From: JBQTIY01 sp052387675
Lineage (GTDB): Bacteria > Planctomycetota > B15-G4
Assembly (NCBI GenBank): GCA_052387675.1
Contig: JBQTIY010000014.1
Coordinates: 1-64,000, forward strand
Length of the DNA stretch: 64,000 bases
Direction: 5' to 3'
The notes beneath the pieces are model-generated. The model was not told where the DNA came from. It saw only the letters and a list, made by a program, of their open reading frames with translations, and did not search any database. A program made the translations under genes and the position numbers. Shown here piece after piece: positions 1 to 8,900 of this stretch (its first letter is position 1; every line of letters starts with the position of its first letter).

Positions 1-1318
1 CGACGATCAGGAAGAAGTCGTTGAGCGGCGCGTGTCGCAGGCCGACGAGAATCTCATCCTTCGCCCAGAACCCGGAGAGCGGCACAAGACCGGCCATCGC
101 GAGCGCGCCGACGACGAACAACGGCGCTGTGATGGGCATCCTGCTCCAGAGGCCGCCGAGCTTGTCGACTTCCTGCTCCTCGGTCGCGTGGATGACGGAG
201 CCCGATGCGAGGAAGAGGAGCGCCTTGAAGAAGGCGTGCGTGAACAGGTAGAGCATCGCCGCGCCGACGGCGCCCGCGCCGAGCGCGACGAACATCAGCC
301 CGAGCGAGTTGAGGGTGCTGTAGGCGACGACGCGCTTGATGTCGCGCTGGGCGAGGCCCATGAACGCCGCGAGTATCGTCGTAACCAGGCCGATGCTGGT
401 GATCAGCTCCGGCATGCCGCGCACGTGTTCGAAGAGCGGCAGCATGCGCGCAGTCAAGTAGACACCGGCGACGACCATTGTCGCGGCATGGATCAGCGCG
501 GAGACCGGCGTGGGGCCTTCCATGGCGTCGGGCAGCCAGACGTGCAGCGGGAACTGCGCGCTCTTGCCCATGACGCCCATGAAGGTCAGCGCGCCGGCGA
601 TCCACAGAAAGTGCTCATTGGTCAGCGTCCAGCGGCCGCCCACCTCGAGCGCGGTCTGCGCCAGCCAGCCGGGCTGGGCCATGACGTCGGCCATGGCGCG
701 GAAGTTGCCGAAGCCGGCGCCCGCGGCGAGGGCCTCCTTGGTGGCGAAGGCCAGCATGAGGATGCCGAGCATGAAGCCGAAGTCGCCCACGCGATTGGTG
801 AGGAAGGCCTTGTTAGCGGCGGCCGCGGCGGAGTCCTTGCGGTAGTAGAAGCCGATGAGCAGGTAGCTGCTCACGCCCACCAGCTCCCAGTGAATGAAGA
901 TCTGGAAGAAGTTGTCGCTCAGCACGATGCCGAGCATCGAGAACATGAAGAGCGAGAGGCAGGTGAAGAAGCGCGGGAAGCCCGGGTCGTCGTGCATGTA
1001 CCCGAGGCTGTAGATGTGGATCAGGCCGCCCACGCCGGTGACGACCAGCAGCATAATGAGCGAGAGGCCGTCGAGCAGATAGCCGTAGCGGAAGTCGACG
1101 CCGCCGGCCGAGAGCCAGGTGACTGAGTCGGAGACCGACCAGGAGCCGTCGCCGGCCAGCGCCGTGGGCAGGTGCGAGAGGGCCACGGCGAAGGCGCCCC
1201 AGACCGCCGCGAGCGAAACCGCAGCGGCCAGCGGCCGGCTGCGCTGGAAGAGCAGCGTGTTGAGCGCAGCCGCCAGCAGCGGCAGCAGCAGGATGAGCCA
1301 GGGGCTATTCAGGTCCAT
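1..1318 (-). CDS. nuoL: NADH-quinone oxidoreductase subunit L, partial (C-terminus beyond left edge)
   Basis: This is the antiporter-like, proton-pumping membrane subunit of complex I. About 439 N-terminal residues are present and the frame is still open at base 1. The translation starts MDLNSPWLILLLPLL and carries family signatures such as GLIHIYSLGYM, HWELVGVSSYLLIGF, FPLHVWLPDAMEGPTPVSA, HAATMVVAGVY and HAFFKALLFLASG, with hydrophobic segments throughout. The lysine and histidine residues of the central hydrophilic axis are present. The ATG at 1318 follows a GGGGAG ribosome-binding site that overlaps the end of nuoK, 10 bases upstream. nuoM and nuoN would be expected just left of the window. 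Confidence 0.97.
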   Translation of the reverse strand, partial: MDLNSPWLILLLPLLAAALNTLLFQRSRPLAAAVSLAAVWGAFAVALSHLPTALAGDGSWSVSDSVTWLSAGGVDFRYGYLLDGLSLIMLLVVTGVGGLIHIYSLGYMHDDPGFPRFFTCLSLFMFSMLGIVLSDNFFQIFIHWELVGVSSYLLIGFYYRKDSAAAAANKAFLTNRVGDFGFMLGILMLAFATKEALAAGAGFGNFRAMADVMAQPGWLAQTALEVGGRWTLTNEHFLWIAGALTFMGVMGKSAQFPLHVWLPDAMEGPTPVSALIHAATMVVAGVYLTARMLPLFEHVRGMPELITSIGLVTTILAAFMGLAQRDIKRVVAYSTLNSLGLMFVALGAGAVGAAMLYLFTHAFFKALLFLASGSVIHATEEQEVDKLGGLWSRMPITAPLFVVGALAMAGLVPLSGFWAKDEILVGLRHAPLNDFFLIV

Positions 1319-1328
1319 GCGTGCTCCC

Positions 1329-1643
1329 CTACCACCGCAGATTCGCGACGTCGTCCACGTTCACCGTGTCGAGACGCCGGAAGAGGAGCATGGCGATAAC
1401 GAGTGCGACGGCCACCTCGGCCGCCGCCACCGCGATCGTGAAAAACACCAGGACCTGGCCGTCGACGGCGCCCGCCGGATTCACCTGATACTTGCTGAAG
1501 GCCACCAGCGCGAGGTTGGCGGCGTTGAGCATGATCTCGATGGACATCATCACCAGGATGACGTTGCGGCGCATCATCACGCCGCACAGGCCGAGCACGA
1601 AGATCATGCCCGAGAGCCCCAGGTAGTGCTCGACGCCGATCAC
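1329..1643 (-). CDS. nuoK: NADH-quinone oxidoreductase subunit K
   Basis: Small membrane subunit of complex I, 104 residues, the usual family length. Three transmembrane segments are visible, with MMSIEIMLNAANLALVAFS, whose buried Glu belongs to the conserved NuoK proton path. A GTG start at 1643 is chosen because it overlaps the nuoJ stop in a GTGA junction and gives a protein beginning MIGVEHYLGLSG. The frame runs open further upstream, but that part belongs to the nuoJ coding region. Confidence 0.96.
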   Translation of the reverse strand: MIGVEHYLGLSGMIFVLGLCGVMMRRNVILVMMSIEIMLNAANLALVAFSKYQVNPAGAVDGQVLVFFTIAVAAAEVAVALVIAMLLFRRLDTVNVDDVANLRW

Positions 1644-2131
1644 GCCTCCTCCTTCTTGCGCGCCAGCACCACGGTGCCGAGGATCGCGGCGAGCAGCAGG
1701 AGCGAGACCACTTCGAAGGGCACGGCGTAGCGAGTGAAGAGCGATTCGGCCAGCACGCCCGGACTGCCTTCGAAGCTGTTGGGCACCTTGCCGAGCGCTG
1801 GGCCCAGGTCGCCCAGCGCGCGCCCGAGCAGCACCAGGAAGGCCGCCGCCGCCACAATCATGAAGGGGTTGAGGCGCAGGCCTTCCTGCTCGTCGTCGCG
1901 CAGGTTGATCAGCATGATCACGAAGAGGAAGAGCACCATGATCGCGCCGGCGTAGACCAGCACTTCCACGGCCGCGATGAGGTAGGCCTGCAGCAGCACG
2001 AAGAGCGCCGCCGTGCTGGCGAAGGACAGGATCATGTAGATCGCGCTGTGCACCGCGTTGCGCGCGCTGATGGTCAGCAGCGTGAAGAGCACGAGCGCCG
2101 CGGCGAAGAGATAGAAGAAGAGCCCCTCCAC
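1640..2131 (-). CDS. nuoJ: NADH-quinone oxidoreductase subunit J
   Basis: Membrane subunit of complex I, 163 residues with five hydrophobic segments. Typical NuoJ stretches are AVHSAIYMILSFASTAALF and EVLVYAGAIMVLFLFVIML. The GTG start at 2131 gives MEGLFFYLFAAALV and lies two bases after the nuoI stop. The open frame extends about 55 codons further upstream into nuoI, but that part has no NuoJ similarity. The C-terminus is lysine-rich (ARKKEEA) and overlaps the nuoK start by four bases. Confidence 0.96.
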   Translation of the reverse strand: MEGLFFYLFAAALVLFTLLTISARNAVHSAIYMILSFASTAALFVLLQAYLIAAVEVLVYAGAIMVLFLFVIMLINLRDDEQEGLRLNPFMIVAAAAFLVLLGRALGDLGPALGKVPNSFEGSPGVLAESLFTRYAVPFEVVSLLLLAAILGTVVLARKKEEA

Positions 2132-2133
2132 CG

Positions 2134-2655
2134 CTACTTGCCCTGCCACTTCTTGATCGGATCGACGCGCGTGCCGCCGATCTCGTAGAGCCGCGGCTTG
2201 TCGTGCACCAGCTCGGCACGGCTGGCGCCGTTCAGCTCGTAGACATTCGTCATGAAGATGGCCTCTTCGGGGCAGACCTCTTCGCAGTAGCCGCAATAGA
2301 TGCAGCGCAGCATGTCGATGTAGAACTCGCGCGGCGCCTTTTCGATGTTGGGCGGGCCGGCGTCAGGGCTGGGCACGGCCTCGCCGATCTCGGCCGGCAC
2401 GATGACGATGGCCTTGGGCGGGCAGACGAACTCGCAGAGCTGGCAAGAGACGCACTTCTCGCGCCCGTGCTGGTCCTTCACCAGGCCCGGCGCGCCGCGG
2501 TAGCCCTCGTGCATCTCTTGGCGCTCTTCGGGGTACTGCAGCGTGATGTCCGGCTGGAACATCTGCCGGAAGGTGCGCCCTAGGCCCGACACGATGGCCG
2601 GCAGATAAAGCGCCTCGTACCAGGAGAGCGGCGTGCGATCGACAACCTTGCCCAT
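2134..2655 (-). CDS. nuoI: NADH-quinone oxidoreductase subunit I (two [4Fe-4S] clusters)
   Basis: Peripheral-arm subunit that carries the two 8Fe-ferredoxin clusters (N6a, N6b) leading electrons towards quinone. The protein has 173 residues. Both cluster motifs are intact: CVSCQLCEFVCPPKA and CIYCGYCEEVCPEEAI. The ATG at 2655 overlaps the last base of the nuoH stop (TGATG). A much longer open frame upstream is antisense or out of frame to nuoH and is not used. Confidence 0.97.
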   Translation of the reverse strand: MGKVVDRTPLSWYEALYLPAIVSGLGRTFRQMFQPDITLQYPEERQEMHEGYRGAPGLVKDQHGREKCVSCQLCEFVCPPKAIVIVPAEIGEAVPSPDAGPPNIEKAPREFYIDMLRCIYCGYCEEVCPEEAIFMTNVYELNGASRAELVHDKPRLYEIGGTRVDPIKKWQGK

Positions 2656-3701
2656 CAGCCGGACCTCCGCCAGAGGTCGATGACCCCGGTCAGCACGATG
2701 TTCACCAGCGAGAGCGGCAAGAGCACCTTCCAGCCCAAGTGCATGAGCTGGTCGAAGCGGAAGCGCGGAATGGTCCAGCGCACCCACACGTAGAAGAAGA
2801 GGAAGGCCAGCGCCTTGAGCATGAAGGAGGCGAAGCCGATGAGCGTGCCCCAGTTGCCCAGCGCCGCCAGCGTGGTCTCGCTCACGAAGGGCACGTCCCA
2901 GCCGCCCAGGAAGAGCACGGCCAGCAGCGCCGAGAACACGAACATGCCCGTGTATTCCGCCAGATAGAACATGGCGAACTTCATGCTGCTGTATTCGGTG
3001 TGGTAGCCGGCCACCAGCTCGGTCTCGGCCTCGGGCAGGTCGAAGGGCAGGCGGTTGGTCTCGGCGAAGGCCGCCACCACGAAGACCAGAAAGCCGATCG
3101 GCTGAGTGAACACGTTCCAGACGCCGTCGGTCTGCAGCACGATGATGTCGGTGAGGCGCAGGCTCTCGGCCACCATGAAAATGCCCACGACCGAGAGGCC
3201 CAGGCAGACTTCGTAGCTGATCATCTGCGCCGAACTGCGCACGCCGCCGAGCAGCGCGTACTTGCTGTTGCTGGCCCAGCCGGCCAGCACGATGCCGTAG
3301 ACGCCCAGGCTGCTGATGGCGAAGACGAAGAGGATGCCGACGTCCAGATCGGCGATGAGCAGCGGAACGCTGCGGCCCAGCACTTCCAGCGGCGGCCCGA
3401 AGGGAATCACGGCCAGTACGAGCAGCGCGGGCACCACCGCCACGGCCGGCGCCAGCACGTAAAGCGCCTTGTTCACGTGGCCGGGAATGACGTCTTCCTT
3501 GAAGATGAACTTGAGCGCGTCGGCGATGGGCTGCAATAGGCCGGCCGGGCCGACGCGGTTGGGCCCGATGCGATCCTGGATCCAGGCCGAGACCTTGCGC
3601 TCCACCAGCGGCATGAAGGCCGTGAGAATCAGCGCGATGTGCACGAAGAGGAGGATCTTCACCAGCGCCGCGACGACGTTGAAGATCAGATCGTCGCTCA
3701 C
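2655..3701 (-). CDS. nuoH: NADH-quinone oxidoreductase subunit H
   Basis: Membrane subunit at the junction of the two arms of complex I, lining the quinone cavity. It has 348 residues and about eight transmembrane segments. Family signatures are GPNRVGPAGLLQPIADALK, LPFDLPEAETELVAGYHTE and SSMKFAMFYLAEY. The ATG start is four bases inside the end of nuoG, the usual coupling in this operon. Confidence 0.98.
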   Translation of the reverse strand: MSDDLIFNVVAALVKILLFVHIALILTAFMPLVERKVSAWIQDRIGPNRVGPAGLLQPIADALKFIFKEDVIPGHVNKALYVLAPAVAVVPALLVLAVIPFGPPLEVLGRSVPLLIADLDVGILFVFAISSLGVYGIVLAGWASNSKYALLGGVRSSAQMISYEVCLGLSVVGIFMVAESLRLTDIIVLQTDGVWNVFTQPIGFLVFVVAAFAETNRLPFDLPEAETELVAGYHTEYSSMKFAMFYLAEYTGMFVFSALLAVLFLGGWDVPFVSETTLAALGNWGTLIGFASFMLKALAFLFFYVWVRWTIPRFRFDQLMHLGWKVLLPLSLVNIVLTGVIDLWRRSG

Positions 3702-5242
3702 GCGAGCTGGCCCCCCGCGTGGGCCGGCTGCGCCAGCGCCTGCTCAACAACTTGCGGCGCACGAGCCACGCCCGGCAGGAAGCCGGCGGCCTGCATGGCC
3801 GCCTGCAAGTGCCGGAAACTGGGCCAGTTCACCGCCGTGCCGAGCAGGTCGCGCCAGAGGGTCCAGTCCTCGGGCACGCCTTCACCGGGATCGAGCGCAG
3901 GCCGCACGCGCTGACGCTGACCGTCGGCGTTGACGAAGGTGCCCTTGCTCTCCAGCGGCGTGCGGCCGGGGAGCAGCACGGCCGCAGCAGCGCCGAGCGC
4001 CCCGCCCGTCGGCGCCTGCAAGATGAGGAAGTCGAGATCGGCCAGCAGCGCCGGCGGCACAGCCACGTCGCCGGCCACGATGAGGCCGCGCAGCTTGACG
4101 GCCGGCGTGGCGGCGCGCGGCGCGGCTCCGGCCACGACGAGTCCCGGCGCAGGCACAAAACCCAGCTCCTGCGCGCCGGCGGTGTTCGGCGTCGCATCGG
4201 GCCGCTTGAGGAAGTCGTCGCCCTCCCACGTCGCAGCGCCGTGCCAGAGCGTCTTGATGCCGGCGCTCTGCGCCCAGGTGCGCAGCGCGAAGAGGCTCTC
4301 GCTGGTGAGGCGCGTGCTGGCCAGCAGGCCCACGCCGGCGCCGTCGCCAACCAGTTCGCGGACTTTGGCGAGCGCCGCATCGAGCGTCGCAGCCTCGCCC
4401 AGCACCCGGCCGCCGCGCGTGCGCTCGCCGAGGTTGTACTGCTTGTACGAGAGGCGGCCCTCATCGCAGAGCCAGGAAGCATTCACCTCCGGATTGCGGC
4501 GCGGCGTGAAGCGCAAGAGTTTGTTCTGGTAGGAACCCGCGGTCATGTTGCAGCCGCGCGCGCAGCCCGGGCAGATCGTCTCGGCAAAGTCCATGAACCA
4601 CACGCGCTGCTTGAAGCGGAAGTCGCGGCTGGTCAGCGCTCCCACCGGGCACAGATCGATGATGTTCATCTGGTAGGGATCGGTCAGCGGGCCGCCGGCG
4701 CCCAGCGTGATGAGCGACTTGCCGCCCATGTTCTCCACGCCCAGCGGCTTGCAGTCGCGCAGTTCCTCGAAGAAGCGCACGCAGCGCGTGCAGAGAATGC
4801 AGCGCTCGCCGTCAAACAGCACCGTCTCGGAGAAGGGCACGTGCTTGGGCTTCTTGCCCTTGGCCTCCATGAAGCGGCTGTCGCCGGGGCCGAAGCGGTA
4901 GGTGTAGTCCTGCAGCGGACACTCGCCGGCCTGATCGCAGATGGTGCAGTCGAGCGGGTGATTGATGAGCAGGAACTCGAGGATGCCCTTGCGCGCCTTG
5001 ACCACCGCGGGCGACTCGGTCTGCACGTCCAGGCCTTCGCTGCACGGCAGCATGCAGGCGATGGGCAGCTTGCGCGTGGCCGCGCCCACCTGCACCACGC
5101 ACATGCGGCAGTTGCCGTCCACGCCCACGTCGGGGTGGTAGCAGTAATGCGGGATCTCGATGCCGATCTGCGCGGCGGCCTCGATGACTGTCGTGCCCGG
5201 CTGGACCGCCAGCTTGCGGCCGTTGATCGAGAGGTTGATCAC
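3698..5242 (-). CDS. nuoG: NADH-quinone oxidoreductase subunit G, short form
   Basis: Electron-transfer subunit of complex I, 514 residues. The N-terminal [2Fe-2S] domain has PHYCYHPDVGVDGNCRMC and IACMLPC. The His/Cys cluster and [4Fe-4S] ligands follow (CTICDQAGECPLQDY, RCILCTRC, DLCPVGALTS). A CPGCARGC...C motif matches the extra N7-type cluster. The molybdopterin-oxidoreductase-like C-terminal domain is much reduced: E. coli NuoG has about 900 residues and Thermus Nqo3 about 780, while here only about 250 residues follow the last cluster. The remnant is Ala/Gly-rich. All clusters of the main electron path are kept, so the subunit should be functional. Confidence 0.96.
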   Translation of the reverse strand: MINLSINGRKLAVQPGTTVIEAAAQIGIEIPHYCYHPDVGVDGNCRMCVVQVGAATRKLPIACMLPCSEGLDVQTESPAVVKARKGILEFLLINHPLDCTICDQAGECPLQDYTYRFGPGDSRFMEAKGKKPKHVPFSETVLFDGERCILCTRCVRFFEELRDCKPLGVENMGGKSLITLGAGGPLTDPYQMNIIDLCPVGALTSRDFRFKQRVWFMDFAETICPGCARGCNMTAGSYQNKLLRFTPRRNPEVNASWLCDEGRLSYKQYNLGERTRGGRVLGEAATLDAALAKVRELVGDGAGVGLLASTRLTSESLFALRTWAQSAGIKTLWHGAATWEGDDFLKRPDATPNTAGAQELGFVPAPGLVVAGAAPRAATPAVKLRGLIVAGDVAVPPALLADLDFLILQAPTGGALGAAAAVLLPGRTPLESKGTFVNADGQRQRVRPALDPGEGVPEDWTLWRDLLGTAVNWPSFRHLQAAMQAAGFLPGVARAPQVVEQALAQPAHAGGQLA

Positions 5243-6600
5243 GGGGCCGTGGCCCTCACGGCAGCGTGCGCCGCATCAGGAGCCGAGCGCGCGGCCGAAG
5301 AATTCGGCGGGCCCACGCGGCTCGCGCCGGCCGGCGTGATCTTGGCCTCAAACTCGTGGCGGAACTTCTCCACGATCGAGACCAGCGGCCAGCAGGCCCC
5401 GTCGGCCAGGGCGCAGACCGTGCGCCCTTCCATGTTGTCGGCGATGTCGAGCAAGAGTTCGAGGTCTTCCAGGCGCCCCTTGCCCGAGTTCAGCCGGCGC
5501 AGCACTTTGACCACCCAGGGCGTGCCCTCGCGGCAGGGCGTGCACTGTCCGCAGGACTCGTGCGCGTAGAAGGTCATCAGGTTCAGCACCGCGCTGACCA
5601 TGTCGGTGCTCTCGTCCAGCACGATGATGCCGGCCGAGCCGAGCGAGGAGTTGAGCTTGCGCATGCCCGGCACGTCCATCGTGGCCACGGCCACCTCGGC
5701 GGCGGTGAGCACGCGGCTGGACGAGCCGCCCGGAATGACCGCCTTGAGCTTGCGCCCGCCGCGCATGCCGCCGCAGAACTGCGGGCTGTCGAGCAGCTCC
5801 TGCAGCTTGAAGCCGGTCTCCAGTTCGTAGACGCCGGGCCGGTTCACGTGGCCCGAAACGCACCACAGCCGCGCGCCCGGATCTTCCTTGTGGCCGAGGG
5901 CCGCGTACCAGGCCGCGCCGCGCTTCAGGATGTGCGGGATGTTCGCGATGGTCTCGACGTTGTTGATGATCGTCGGGCAGCCGAAGAGGCCTTCCACCGC
6001 GGGGAAGGGCGGCTTGTTGCGCGGGTAGGGCCGCACGCCTTCGATGCTGTTGAGCAGCGAGGTTTCCTCGCCGCAGATGTAAGCGCCGGCGCCGATGTGC
6101 AGGCGCACGTCGAGCGAGAAGCCGCTGCCGCCGATGTTCTGGCCGAAGAGCCCGGCCGCGTAGGCCTCGTCGATGGCGGCCTGCACGCGCCGGATGCCCA
6201 GCGCGAACTCGCAGCGCAGGTACACGTAGGCCGTGTGCGCGCCGATCGCGTAGCAGGTCAGGCCCACGCCCTCGAGCAGCTCGTGCGGATCGTGCTCGAG
6301 GATCTGGCGGTCCTTGAAAGTGCCCGGCTCCGACTCGTCGCCGTTCACGCACAAGTAGATGGGCTTGGTCGTGCTCTTGGGGATGAACGTCCATTTCGTG
6401 CCGGTGGAAAAGCCGGCGCCGCCGCGGCCCTTGAGTCCGCTGGCCTTGACCTCGGCCACCAGTTCCTCCGGCTTGCGGCCGGACTTCAGCGCGCCCAGGA
6501 AAGTTTCGTAGCCGCCATCGGCGCGGTAGCTGGCCAGCGTCCAGCTCTGCGGCTTGCCGAAGCGCGCCGAGAGCACCTTGGTCTCGCGGAGCGTGCTCAC
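5239..6600 (-). CDS. nuoF: NADH-quinone oxidoreductase subunit F (NADH/FMN site)
   Basis: Entry point of electrons into complex I: binds NADH, FMN and the N3 [4Fe-4S] cluster. Motifs seen are GRGGAGFSTGTKW (FMN/NADH site), NGDESEPGTFKDR, GAGAYICGEETSLLNSIEG and ESCGQCTPCREG, with a further Cys in LADGACWPL. The GTG start at 6600 gives 453 residues beginning MSTLRETKVLSARFG and overlaps the nuoE stop in a GTGA junction. A longer frame to 6702 lies within nuoE and is less likely. Confidence 0.97.
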   Translation of the reverse strand: MSTLRETKVLSARFGKPQSWTLASYRADGGYETFLGALKSGRKPEELVAEVKASGLKGRGGAGFSTGTKWTFIPKSTTKPIYLCVNGDESEPGTFKDRQILEHDPHELLEGVGLTCYAIGAHTAYVYLRCEFALGIRRVQAAIDEAYAAGLFGQNIGGSGFSLDVRLHIGAGAYICGEETSLLNSIEGVRPYPRNKPPFPAVEGLFGCPTIINNVETIANIPHILKRGAAWYAALGHKEDPGARLWCVSGHVNRPGVYELETGFKLQELLDSPQFCGGMRGGRKLKAVIPGGSSSRVLTAAEVAVATMDVPGMRKLNSSLGSAGIIVLDESTDMVSAVLNLMTFYAHESCGQCTPCREGTPWVVKVLRRLNSGKGRLEDLELLLDIADNMEGRTVCALADGACWPLVSIVEKFRHEFEAKITPAGASRVGPPNSSAARSAPDAAHAAVRATAP

Positions 6601-7076
6601 TGCACCCCCTCCAGCAGCTTGTCCACCGCTTGCGGCGTGAGGTGTTCGTGAATCTCGTTGTCGAGCAAAAGCGCGGGCGCGGTGCCGCAGCTTGCGAGGC
6701 ACTCGGCCGTGAGCAGCGTGAACTTGCCATCGGGCGTCGTGCCGCCCTTGTCCACGCCGAGTTTGGCGCTGAGGTGCCGGAAGATCTCGCCGCCGCCGCA
6801 GGCATCGCAGGAGAGCGTGCGGCAGACGTGCAGCACGTGCCGCCCCATCGGGCGGTCGTAGAGCATCGGGTAGAAGCTCACGACTTCGTGCACATCCAGC
6901 GGCGTGACGCCGAGGAACTGAGCCACCCAGGCCTGCGCCTCGGCGGAGAGCCAGCCGCGCTCGCGCTGCACGCGGTGCAGCACCGGCACCATGGCCGCCT
7001 TGGGCTGCGGATAGTGCGAGCGCAGCTTGACCAGCTCGGCCTCGACCTGCTCGGAGATCACGCGCTCGCTCCCCAT
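6597..7076 (-). CDS. nuoE: NADH-quinone oxidoreductase subunit E ([2Fe-2S])
   Basis: Thioredoxin-like [2Fe-2S] subunit (cluster N1a) paired with NuoF, 159 residues. The four cluster cysteines lie in VCRTLSCDACGG and AECLASCGTAP. The ATG at 7076 (MGSERVISEQVEAEL) is chosen over an upstream extension because it directly follows the nuoD stop, with a four-base gap, and gives the normal length. Confidence 0.97.
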   Translation of the reverse strand: MGSERVISEQVEAELVKLRSHYPQPKAAMVPVLHRVQRERGWLSAEAQAWVAQFLGVTPLDVHEVVSFYPMLYDRPMGRHVLHVCRTLSCDACGGGEIFRHLSAKLGVDKGGTTPDGKFTLLTAECLASCGTAPALLLDNEIHEHLTPQAVDKLLEGVQ

Positions 7077-7080
7077 GGCC

Positions 7081-8301
7081 CTAACGATCGCACTCGCCCA
7101 TGACGAAATCGATGCTGCCCAGGATGGCCATGACGTCGGCCACCATGTGTCCGGGCACGATCTCCTGAAGCACCTGCAAGTTGGCGAAGGAGGGCGCGCG
7201 GATGCGCAGGCGCGTCGGCGACAGCCCGCCCTCACTGCGCAGGAAAAAGCCCAGTTCGCCCTTGGGATTCTCGGCGGAGAACCAGCACTCGCCGGGCGGC
7301 GCATTGATCGATTCGGTGGTCACCATGAACTGATGGATCAGGGCCTCCATGTTCGTGAGCACCTTCTCCTTTTCGGGCAGCACCGACTTCAGCACCGCCT
7401 CGTCGCGATTCAGGATCGGGCCGGCGGGCAGCGTATCGATCACCTGCCGCAGGATGCGCGCGCTCTGGCGCATCTCGCCCACGCGGCAGAGGTAGCGGTC
7501 GAAGCAGTCGCCCACGCTGCCGATCGGCACTTCGAAGTCGTACTGCTCGTAACCGCAGTAGGGGTGCGCCTTGCGGACGTCGTAGTCCACGCCGCTGCCG
7601 CGCAGGTTCGGGCCGGTGAGCCCGTACTGCAGCGCCTGCTCCTTGGTGATGACGCCGATGCCCTGCGTGCGCTTGACCCAGATCTTGTTGCGCGTGAGCA
7701 TGGCCTCGTACTCGTCCACGCGGCCGGGGAACTGCTGCACGAAGGCTTCGAGGAGCGGGAAGAGTTCGGGCGGCAGGTCGTTGGCCAGGCCGCCGATGCG
7801 CGTGTAGCTGGTGGTGAAGCGCGCGCCGCAGATGCGCTCGATGAGCGTGTAAATCTGCTCGCGCTCGCGGAAGGTCCACAGGAAGACCGTCATCGCGCCG
7901 AGGTCCATGGCGTAGGCGCCCAGGCCCAGCAAGTGCGCCGAGATGCGGGCCAGCTCGCAGCAAATCACGCGAATGGCTTCTGCGCGCGGCGGCGCCTGGA
8001 TGCCCATGAGCTTTTCGCAGGCCACGGCGTAAGCCACGTTGTTGGCCAGCGGCGCCAGGTAGTCGAGACGGTCCGTGTAAGGAATGAACTGGTGGTAGGT
8101 CAGCGTCTCGCCGATCTTTTCCTTGGCGCGGTGCAGATAGCCGATGACCGGCTCGCACTTGAGCACGTCCTCGCCATCCATCTCCAGGATCAGGCGCAGC
8201 ACACCGTGCGTGGACGGATGCTGCGGACCCATGTTGAGCAGCATGGCCTCGGCGTGGCGGTCCTCGCTGATCTCCACGTCGAGCGTGCGCGGATCGGTCA
8301 T
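7081..8301 (-). CDS. nuoD: NADH-quinone oxidoreductase subunit D
   Basis: 49-kDa-type subunit, related to hydrogenase large subunits, that forms the quinone site with NuoB. It has 406 residues. Signatures include LLNMGPQHPSTHGVLRLIL, YLDYLAPLANNVAYA-like sequence near residue 100, and the C-terminal GSIDFVMGECDR. The His of GPQHPSTHG at the quinone headgroup is present. The ATG overlaps nuoC by four bases. Confidence 0.98.
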   Translation of the reverse strand: MTDPRTLDVEISEDRHAEAMLLNMGPQHPSTHGVLRLILEMDGEDVLKCEPVIGYLHRAKEKIGETLTYHQFIPYTDRLDYLAPLANNVAYAVACEKLMGIQAPPRAEAIRVICCELARISAHLLGLGAYAMDLGAMTVFLWTFREREQIYTLIERICGARFTTSYTRIGGLANDLPPELFPLLEAFVQQFPGRVDEYEAMLTRNKIWVKRTQGIGVITKEQALQYGLTGPNLRGSGVDYDVRKAHPYCGYEQYDFEVPIGSVGDCFDRYLCRVGEMRQSARILRQVIDTLPAGPILNRDEAVLKSVLPEKEKVLTNMEALIHQFMVTTESINAPPGECWFSAENPKGELGFFLRSEGGLSPTRLRIRAPSFANLQVLQEIVPGHMVADVMAILGSIDFVMGECDR

Positions 8302-8900
8302 GGCGCGCCGCCCTCCTTCGCCGGCGGTGAGTCCGCTGCCGGCGTGGACGGAATGAAAGTGACCGAGACCTTACCGTCGGCGCTGTCGCGCGAGCCGCCG
8401 ATGGCGCGATGCGGTGCGCCCCAGGCGCCGGTGCCCTCCATGGGGTACTCGCGGCGCAACGGGAAGTCCGGGAAGGAATCCGGCATGAGAATGCGGCGCA
8501 GATCGGGATGGCCGTCGAACTTCACGCCGTACATGTCCCAGATCTCGCGCTCGAACCAGTTGGCTCCGCGGAAGACCGGGATCAGCGTGGGCACGTGCGG
8601 ATCAAGCCCGGACAGCGTGGTGCAGATGTGCAGGCGCTTGCGAGTCTCGAGGTTGTAAAGAATGGTCAGCACGTCGAAGCGCGGCTCGGCCTCTTCTCCG
8701 CGATCGGCGCCGAAGCGATCCAGAAAGAGCGTGTAGCCCAGGCGATCACGCGCCGTGCGCGCCACGGCCAGCTCGTGCTCCGGCTGCACATGCACCGTGA
8801 CATCGCCGCGATAGATCACCGGCGCGCGCGTGACGGCCGGGTGCGCCTGGTGCAGGGCCGCTCCCGCGGCCGGGTCGCCGTGGTCGGTCAGGACGCTCAT
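8298..8900 (-). CDS. nuoC: NADH-quinone oxidoreductase subunit C
   Basis: 30-kDa-type subunit of the peripheral arm, 200 residues. The family motif is clear: REIWDMYGVKFDGHPDLRR followed by RILMPDSFPDFPLRREYP. NuoC is separate from NuoD, unlike the fused NuoCD of enterobacteria. A Pro/Ser-rich tail of about 40 residues follows the conserved core. It overlaps nuoB and nuoD by four bases each. Confidence 0.97.
   Translation of the reverse strand: MSVLTDHGDPAAGAALHQAHPAVTRAPVIYRGDVTVHVQPEHELAVARTARDRLGYTLFLDRFGADRGEEAEPRFDVLTILYNLETRKRLHICTTLSGLDPHVPTLIPVFRGANWFEREIWDMYGVKFDGHPDLRRILMPDSFPDFPLRREYPMEGTGAWGAPHRAIGGSRDSADGKVSVTFIPSTPAADSPPAKEGGAP

Noticed and set aside
32..1126. Plus-strand open frame opposite nuoL
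   Set aside because: Composition is that of an antisense frame; the minus strand encodes clear NuoL.
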